Assembly: GCA_003023165.1 (NCBI GenBank)
Contig: PXSD01000123.1
Coordinates: forward strand, 1 to 10,149
Length of the DNA stretch: 10,149 nt
Origin: Halobacteriales archaeon QS_9_67_15
GTDB taxonomy: Archaea > Halobacteriota > Halobacteria > Halobacteriales > Haloarculaceae
Direction of reading: 5' to 3'
The position numbers and the translations under genes were made by a program. The notes below the pieces were generated by a model, which saw only the letters and a list, made by a program, of their open reading frames with translations, was not told the origin of the DNA and ran no database searches. This document shows, piece by piece, positions 6,248 through 10,149 of this stretch; the stretch's first letter is position 1; each line of letters begins with the position of its first letter.

Positions 6248-7403
6248 ATGGCCAGCGCGGCATCCGAGCTGACCGAGCCGCACGTCCTCGCGAGGACGAA
6301 GCGTGAACTGTTCCCGGCCGACGCCGACGATGCGGGGTACGTGGTGGCGGACACGCAGTTCGCCCGGGAGTACTGGGCTGCAGACCAGCCGATCCGGGCC
6401 GACGTGAAGGAGACGCTGGCCCCGTTCAATCACGTCCGCGTCGGGAGCGGCTACCCGGATCTGCTCGGTGTCCGACCACTCGATAGCGACCTGCTGGCGG
6501 TCGACCGACTGGGCGGTGACCCGCCGCTCGTCGCGGTCGAGTCGATGTCGAACGCGGCGTATTGCAGGCGTACGACCGCCTCCACGAGGCGAACGTCGCG
6601 TTCGTCGCCGCGCCCGACCGCGCGATCACGCCGGCCGAGCGGACGCTCGCACGCGAACTGAACGTCGGCGTCCTCGGCGTGACCGACGATTCGGTTCGGG
6701 TCCTGGAACGGCCGCGCGTCGTCGGCAACCGGACCAGCGGCGAAGCCACTGCCATTCGGTTCCAGGCCAGCGCGCAGGGGGTCGCCGACATGAGCTTCGG
6801 GCTGAACCACCCGAAAAACTACCTCGGCGTTCCGCTGGCGGTCCACCTCGGGGACGACCCCCGAGCGGTCGTCGACAATCGCATCGTCGGCGCGGTCGAC
6901 GACGCGTTCAGGGGTGCCGCGTTCCTCGACCTGGTGGATGACTCGCGAGCCCGGGTGGCGCTCACGTCGCTCGGTGAGGAAGTCGTCCGGTTCGCCCTCA
7001 GAGAGTACGGGTCGGTCGACGCGGCACTCGCCGAGTTCGAGCGCTGGAAGGGGTCTCGCAAACGGTTCGTCGATGTCGCTCCCCGCTGGGGCGAGGTCGC
7101 ACGTCGCGTCGTGTTCGCGTACCCGGCGACGCAACTGCTCGTCGAGGAACTCCAGCAGATGCAAGACGACGCGGTCGCCGACCCGTCGCTGGTCGACCTC
7201 GTCGAGTGGTTGCACGTCCAACATCCGACGTTCACCGTCGAACTGTTCGTCCGCGGCGACGGCGATGTTCGAGAGCGCGTCCTGACCGAGGACGGCGACG
7301 TTCGTACCACGCCGGCGTCGTCACCGAGCGCGGCTCCGAGCCGTCGAACCTCGACCCGACGGCCGATACGTGGGTACTTCGTCACCCCCTCTCGTCGAGA
7401 TAG
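6248..7403 (+). pseudogene. Conserved haloarchaeal protein, possibly PD-(D/E)XK nuclease-like, broken by two lesions
   Basis: Three reading-frame pieces make one protein. Piece 1 starts at ATG 6248 and is convincing to about 6546 (HVLARTKRELFPADADDAGY, GSGYPDLLGV, PPLVAVES). Piece 2, shifted by +2, runs from about 6553 to 7304 (GVLQAYDRLHEANVAFVAAP, NVGVLGV, ATAIRFQASAQGVA, SFGLNHPKNYLG, ARRVVFAYPATQLLVEELQQ, HPTFTVELFVRG). Piece 3, in another frame, runs from 7305 to the TAG at 7401-7403 (YHAGVVTERGSEPSNLDPT). The GYPDLLGV...LVAVE pattern followed by a Q-rich YDRLHEAN helix resembles a PD-(D/E)XK nuclease core, and the first break falls exactly where ExK would continue. I recall related haloarchaeal proteins with extra residues at the second junction, so a small deletion is likely there too. 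No function is established. Genuine frameshift versus sequencing error cannot be told from one sequence, but two independent lesions favour decay. Confidence 0.8.
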
Positions 7404-7435
7404 CGACGAGAACAGGTGGGCCCCGCAGAGACGGC

Positions 7436-7460
7436 GGGTCGATAAACGAGTTTTTGACCC
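7436..7460 (+). terminator. Possible terminator hairpin with T-run after the broken gene
   Basis: GGGTC (7436-7440) and GACCC (7456-7460) can pair across a spacer that contains TTTTT (7451-7455). It lies 33 nt past the last stop of the broken gene. The T-run falls inside the hairpin instead of after it, so this is only suggestive. Confidence 0.25.
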
Positions 7461-7480
7461 CTGACTGGCTACGCTCTCAC

Positions 7481-7517
7481 GGTGGCGATGACGAGCAGTT
7501 ACCCCCACTGAGCCCCT
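7481..7517. repeat. Left copy of a 37-bp perfect direct repeat
   Basis: The 37 bases beginning GGTGGCGATGACGAGCAGTT and ending CACTGAGCCCCT occur again, with no mismatch, at 9430-9466. Weak similarity (TGAC, GG, CTA, GCT) continues for about 20 bases to the left of both copies. The two copies enclose an IS6 remnant and the Fic gene. It could be an attachment/duplication site or part of a small repeated element; a CGATGA...CTGA pair inside also resembles half of a C/D-box RNA. Confidence 0.85.
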
Positions 7518-7543
7518 GTTTCTATTAACAAATCAGCCGTTCC

Positions 7544-7556
7544 AAAGCATTGCTTT
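7544..7556. repeat. Perfect 13-bp palindrome next to the IS end
   Basis: AAAGCA, one T, then TGCTTT gives 6-bp arms. It ends 4 bp before the left inverted repeat of the IS6 remnant and after an AT-rich run (TATTAACAAATC). It could be an operator or a hairpin; nothing shows which. Confidence 0.5.
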
Positions 7557-7560
7557 CGGT

Positions 7561-7871
7561 GGCACTGTCTAGTCGAGAGATCGAGGAACAAGGAGGTCGT
7601 AGTGAGTTCTGTCCATGAAGCTCGCAGACCTCCTCAGAGAAGGTTTAGACGTAAGGGATCAATACACTTGAAGGAATAAGCGGACGCCGACACCCGTGCG
7701 ATTTCAAACAGTGGCGATGCGAATCGACCGCTTTCACTCGTTTTAGCGGGACAGTCGATCGAGCGCGAAACGCTGGCTGTGGCGGTTCAGACACTACTAC
7801 AACCGACATCGACCGAATCAGGCATTAGATGGCCGCACTCCTGCCGAGGAGGTGCTGAACTAGACAGTGTC
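7561..7871 (+). mobile_element. Internally deleted IS6-family element (311 bp, non-autonomous remnant)
   Basis: The left end GGCACTGTCTAG (7561-7572) and the right end CTAGACAGTGTC (7860-7871) are inverted repeats matching at 11 of 12 positions and have the sequence expected of haloarchaeal IS6-type elements (ISH14/15-like, from memory). Between them lie only the two ends of the transposase gene. The flanking 8 bp (CTTTCGGT and AAAAGATC) do not match, so there is no target duplication; the element is old or its flanks were rearranged. It could be moved only by a transposase supplied from elsewhere. Confidence 0.8.
7615..7863 (+). pseudogene. IS6-family transposase remnant (N- and C-terminal ends joined in frame)
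   Basis: From ATG 7615 the frame reads MKLADLLREGLDVRDQYT, a TGA (7669-7671), RNKRTPTPVR, then jumps directly to FQTVAMRIDRFHSF, a TAG (7744-7746) where a Trp is expected, and RDSRSSAKRWLWRFRHYYN followed by RHRPNQALDGRTPAEEVLN, ending in the TAG at 7861-7863 inside the right inverted repeat. The N-terminal start and the C-terminal YYN...RPNQALDGRTPAEEVLN ending are typical of haloarchaeal IS6 transposases of roughly 200 residues. The middle, including the whole DDE catalytic core, is gone. The two ends stay in the same frame. It cannot encode an active transposase. Confidence 0.8.
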
Positions 7872-7974
7872 AAAAGATCCAAGAAGCAAAAAGGAAACAC
7901 ATCAGTCGAAAGCCTGACTCTGGCACACCCCATTTATACCCGTATCTACGTTTCCATCATATCGAACCGATGTC

Positions 7975-9240
7975 CTACCGCTCAGGAAGCGTCCACGCCT
8001 GCTCGATGTCTACGAGTTCGTCCGGGTTCGGGAGCGTGTTCGCAGGCCGTTCGACGATGTCCATGATCTCTGCAGCTCTGAACACCCGGTTCTGCTCGTT
8101 GCCGGTTATCTCTTCGACGACGCCGTCCGCTTCGAGTTCGTCGACGGCGTTGTTCGCGGTCTGGTAGACGACGCCGATCCGCTCGCTCGCTTCCCGGACC
8201 GTGAAGTACGGGTCTTCGAACAGCGCGAGCGACAATCGGCGGACGGACTTCGCCGCGTCAGCGTAGCGACGTTCGTACTCCGTGCGTGTGTCGACGAGCA
8301 GTCTCGCGCGGACGAATGCCTCCTCGGCCTGCTCGCGGATACCGCGCAGGAAAAACTGCAGCCACTCGTCCCACGCGCCCTCCTCACTCACGGCCAGCAA
8401 TCGGTCGGCGTACTCGGTCCGGTAGCGTTCGATGTACGAACTCAGGTAGAGCATCGGATAGTGGAGCAGACCGCTCGCGACGAGCATGAGAACAACGAGC
8501 AATCGACCGACCCGTCCATTGCCGTCTTTGAACGGATGGATCGTCTCGAACTGGTAGTGCGCGACCGCGATATCGACCAGGTCTGGCCAGTCTGATCCCC
8601 GCTGGACGAACCGTTCGAAATCGTCCATCAGTCGCTCGATACCGTCGGGCTTCGGCGGGACGAACCGGATTCGCTTCCCCAACCCCTGCGGACTCTCCTC
8701 TTCGATGACAGCGTACCCCGGACGGTACTGCCCTGGGAGCGGATTGGCGTCTTTCGATCGACCTTCGACGAGCAGCTCCTCGTGGAGGGACTTGACGAGT
8801 TCCGTCGTGATGCTCTCCCGTTCGATGCCTGCAGTCTGGAGAAAGGAGATCGCATCGTCGAGCGCCCTGATGTAGTTGCGCGCCTCTCTGACGTCGGCCT
8901 CGTGGTCGGTCTCGACCGTCTCCCGGATCTCGAGTTCGCCGATGTCGTAGCGATAGATATCGGAGACCGTGACGGCCGTCCCTTCGACCTGGGAGGACTG
9001 CTCCGCTTCCTTGTATACGAACGAACTGAACACCGCGCCGGGGTTGTCGATCTCGCTCCCGAGCCCTTCGAGTCGCCCGAGTGCCCACATCGCTCTCGAT
9101 ACCTCCTCGACGACATTGTCGGAGAGCTCCAGTGCTGGCGGCAGTCTATCCGGAAAATACGCCTTCGGGAGCTGTTCGTCGGTTCGCAACGGCATGTACT
9201 GACCAGGTGCCGCCGAAGGGAGATCGTATCCGTCCTCCAT
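7975..9240 (-). CDS. Fic-family protein (AMPylase type) with C-terminal winged helix
   Basis: Fic proteins usually transfer AMP from ATP to a hydroxyl of a target protein. The 421-residue product has the order of the Fic/DOC + HTH group: an N-terminal helical part with the inhibitory motif SSQVEG (82-87; S-x3-E-G, with Glu86 expected to block ATP), the flap QYRPGYAVIEE (171-181), the complete catalytic motif HPFKDGNGRVGR (235-246) with His235, a helical region to about 320, and a winged-helix DNA-binding domain (about 330-390: FTVREASERIGVVYQTANNAVDELEADG). Having the inhibitory helix before the core makes it class II, so it needs no separate antitoxin. An in-frame GTG at 9261 would add 7 residues; I prefer the ATG at 9240 because MEDGYDLPSAAPGQY is a usual start. 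The gene is visibly less GC-rich than its neighbours and lies between 37-bp direct repeats, suggesting acquisition. Targets are unknown. Confidence 0.95.
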   Translation of the reverse strand: MEDGYDLPSAAPGQYMPLRTDEQLPKAYFPDRLPPALELSDNVVEEVSRAMWALGRLEGLGSEIDNPGAVFSSFVYKEAEQSSQVEGTAVTVSDIYRYDIGELEIRETVETDHEADVREARNYIRALDDAISFLQTAGIERESITTELVKSLHEELLVEGRSKDANPLPGQYRPGYAVIEEESPQGLGKRIRFVPPKPDGIERLMDDFERFVQRGSDWPDLVDIAVAHYQFETIHPFKDGNGRVGRLLVVLMLVASGLLHYPMLYLSSYIERYRTEYADRLLAVSEEGAWDEWLQFFLRGIREQAEEAFVRARLLVDTRTEYERRYADAAKSVRRLSLALFEDPYFTVREASERIGVVYQTANNAVDELEADGVVEEITGNEQNRVFRAAEIMDIVERPANTLPNPDELVDIEQAWTLPER

Positions 9241-9263
9241 TGCCGGCCATTTGATGACCACTG

Positions 9264-9294
9264 ATTAAAAATTTATGCAAAAATCTAAAATAAA
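9264..9294 (-). promoter_or_regulatory. AT-rich promoter region of the Fic gene
   Basis: This is the most AT-rich stretch of the window. TAAATTTTTAA (9265-9275) lies 25-35 nt before ATG 9240, and CTTTATTTTAG (about 9284-9294) lies a similar distance before the alternative GTG 9261. Either could be the TATA box, so the promoter alone does not decide the start. Confidence 0.55.
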
Positions 9295-9429
9295 GAGGAC
9301 GTCGCTCCCGCAGCAATGTGAATCTCAAGAGCAGAACCACTTTCGGGAGGCGCTCCTCGTGGCCACTTTCGAATTTCAGCCGGAGACGGATTGAATATCC
9401 TTTTGATGCGTGACGGACTAGCTACTCCT

Positions 9430-9466
9430 GGTGGCGATGACGAGCAGTTACCCCCACTGAGCCCCT
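9430..9466. repeat. Right copy of the 37-bp perfect direct repeat
   Basis: Identical over 37 bases to 7481-7517 and in the same orientation. It marks the change from the AT-rich Fic promoter region back to GC-rich DNA, consistent with the right boundary of an inserted or duplicated unit. Confidence 0.85.
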
Positions 9467-9548
9467 TGTGACGAGGACGTTTCCCGAGCCACCGTCTCTC
9501 CAGTTCCGGAGCGACGGCGCTCGACTGTGGGGTGAGCGGTGCGACTGC

Positions 9549-9929
9549 TCAGAACGGTGCCATCGATTCGTCACTCGACTCGCTGTCGGGCTCGGCCGCT
9601 TCGAGCGGGCCGTCCCAGGCTTCCAGCCCGCCGTGGAGGCTCTCGACCGGGCCGTCGACGCCCTCGTAGGAGCCGACGAGCCGCGCCGCCTGCACGCTGG
9701 CCTTGCCGTGCGGACAGACCGTCACCACGCGGTCGGCCCCGTCGAGTTCTTCGACGCGGTCGGTCAGTTCCGGTGCCGGGATGTTCTCGCTGCCGGGGAT
9801 ATGCCCCTGTTCGTACGCGCCCGGGTTGCGGATGTCGACGATCCGCGGTTCGATGTCGCCGGACCGGTCGTCGGACTCGTCCGTATTCAGGAACTCCCGC
9901 AGTTCGTCGACAGGGATCTCGCCGTCCAT
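9549..9929 (-). CDS. Single-domain rhodanese-like protein
   Basis: A 126-residue single rhodanese domain. Signatures are IPVDELREFL (5-14), RIVDIRNPGAYEQGHIPGSENIP (29-51), RVVTVCPHGKAS (67-78) with the active-site Cys72 and the six-residue loop CPHGKA, and VESLHGGLEAWDGPL (95-109). The loop length fits sulfurtransferases such as GlpE rather than phosphatase-type Cdc25 loops. The acidic linker at 16-25 and the Ser/Glu-rich tail are halophilic features. Rhodanese domains carry sulfur as a Cys persulfide; the partner here is not evident. The ATG at 9929 starts just before the first conserved strand. A probable Nudix gene lies upstream on the same strand, 79 nt away, so they could share a transcript. 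Confidence 0.9.
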   Translation of the reverse strand: MDGEIPVDELREFLNTDESDDRSGDIEPRIVDIRNPGAYEQGHIPGSENIPAPELTDRVEELDGADRVVTVCPHGKASVQAARLVGSYEGVDGPVESLHGGLEAWDGPLEAAEPDSESSDESMAPF

Positions 9930-10008
9930 CGTTAGTCGCTATCGTCGTCAGACGGCATAGGTTCGTCGGACTGCACCGATGGCGACGCGAGTTTCCGGCG
10001 AGGAGCGG

Positions 10009-10149
10009 CTACAGCAACCCCTCCTCGCGGGCGAGGAGAACGCCTTCGATGGTCGCGTCGTTGGCGGGCTGGCGGCGCGCCACGTCCAGCGCGTCGTCGA
10101 CCGGGACGGTCGTCACGGAGAGGAACTCGTTGCCGTCGAGGTCCCTGCC
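10009..10149 (-). CDS. C-terminal end of a probable Nudix hydrolase (partial, runs off the window)
   Basis: The last 46 residues are visible, from GRDLDGNEFLSVTTVPVDDA to ANDATIEGVLLAREEGLL, ending in TAG. A strand EFLSVTTVPVDDAL followed by a DATIEGVLLAREEG helix is the usual end of ADP-ribose pyrophosphatase-like Nudix proteins, in which (l/i)xxA(k/t)TxxxLLLA closes the domain. The Nudix box itself lies outside the window, so activity and substrate cannot be judged. Confidence 0.65.
   Translation of the reverse strand, partial: GRDLDGNEFLSVTTVPVDDALDVARRQPANDATIEGVLLAREEGLL

Larger units (their letters stand above)
9241..9548. other. Non-coding stretch between the Fic and rhodanese genes
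   Basis: I find no credible gene here. Its left third is the AT-rich Fic promoter. Further right, CCACTTTCG occurs twice (about 9340 and 9363), and the right copy of the 37-bp repeat lies at 9430-9466. The last 80 bases are the GC-rich 3' flank of the rhodanese gene, with no obvious terminator. Confidence 0.5.

Noticed and set aside
6134..6433. Upstream extension of the MBL-fold protein
   Set aside because: It crosses a TATA-like element and overlaps the divergent gene; the family begins near MTVRHDGVTVEW.
7779..8066. A 95-codon plus-strand frame spanning the IS end and the Fic 3' end
   Set aside because: It mixes an out-of-frame transposase tail with antisense Fic sequence and has no protein-like features.
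8384..9088. Other-frame minus-strand ORFs inside the Fic gene
   Set aside because: They are Arg/Ser-rich shadows; the Fic frame holds all the motifs.
7975..9240. Fic as the toxin of a two-gene toxin-antitoxin pair
   Set aside because: The inhibitory SxxxEG motif is within the same protein and no small partner gene lies next to it.
1..10149. CRISPR array, tRNA or rRNA genes
   Set aside because: No regularly spaced repeats and no tRNA-like cloverleaf or rRNA sequence was seen by eye; the only exact long repeat is the 37-bp pair.

Overview
The window looks like a chromosomal stretch from a halophilic archaeon (class Halobacteria). The DNA is very GC-rich, the proteins are rich in Asp, Glu, Ala and Val and poor in Lys, F420 genes are present, and several genes have AT-rich TATA-like elements about 26-30 nt before the start codon with no convincing Shine-Dalgarno site. 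All family assignments come from reading motifs by eye; nothing was searched.

Layout. Bases 1-145 hold a possible last few codons of an upstream gene and three back-to-back hairpins. A small membrane protein (318-539, +) converges on a two-gene F420 operon read leftward: cofE (1510-2397) overlapping a coenzyme F420-dependent LLM-class oxidoreductase (554-1513) by ATGA. Next come a YfcE-type metallophosphoesterase (2686-3174, -) and, divergent from it, a 491-residue Nudix / eIF2B-like fusion (3290-4765, +) with an unusual basic insertion in its Nudix region. A 47-residue membrane ORF (4833-4976, -) follows.

From about 5.0 to 7.9 kb the region is visibly decayed. There is a DUF3179 remnant (5012-5365, +), a conserved haloarchaeal gene broken by two frame-changing lesions (6248-7403, +), and a 311-bp internally deleted IS6-family element with stop codons (7561-7871). 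An apparently intact UlaG-like metallo-beta-lactamase-fold hydrolase (5387-6133, -) lies among them.

A second unit is bounded by two identical 37-bp direct repeats (7481-7517 and 9430-9466). It contains the IS6 remnant and a Fic AMPylase-type gene with a C-terminal winged helix (7975-9240, -). Its AT-rich flanks suggest an acquired islet. The right end returns to GC-rich core-type genes read leftward: a rhodanese-domain protein (9549-9929) and the C-terminal end of a probable Nudix hydrolase (10009-10149, running off the window).

Only the F420 pair is clearly functionally linked: CofE adds the glutamates of F420 and its partner is predicted to use that cofactor. I see no convincing undescribed multi-gene system. 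The best leads are the repeat-bounded Fic islet, the Nudix insertion, and the unknown nuclease-like family seen here only as a pseudogene.
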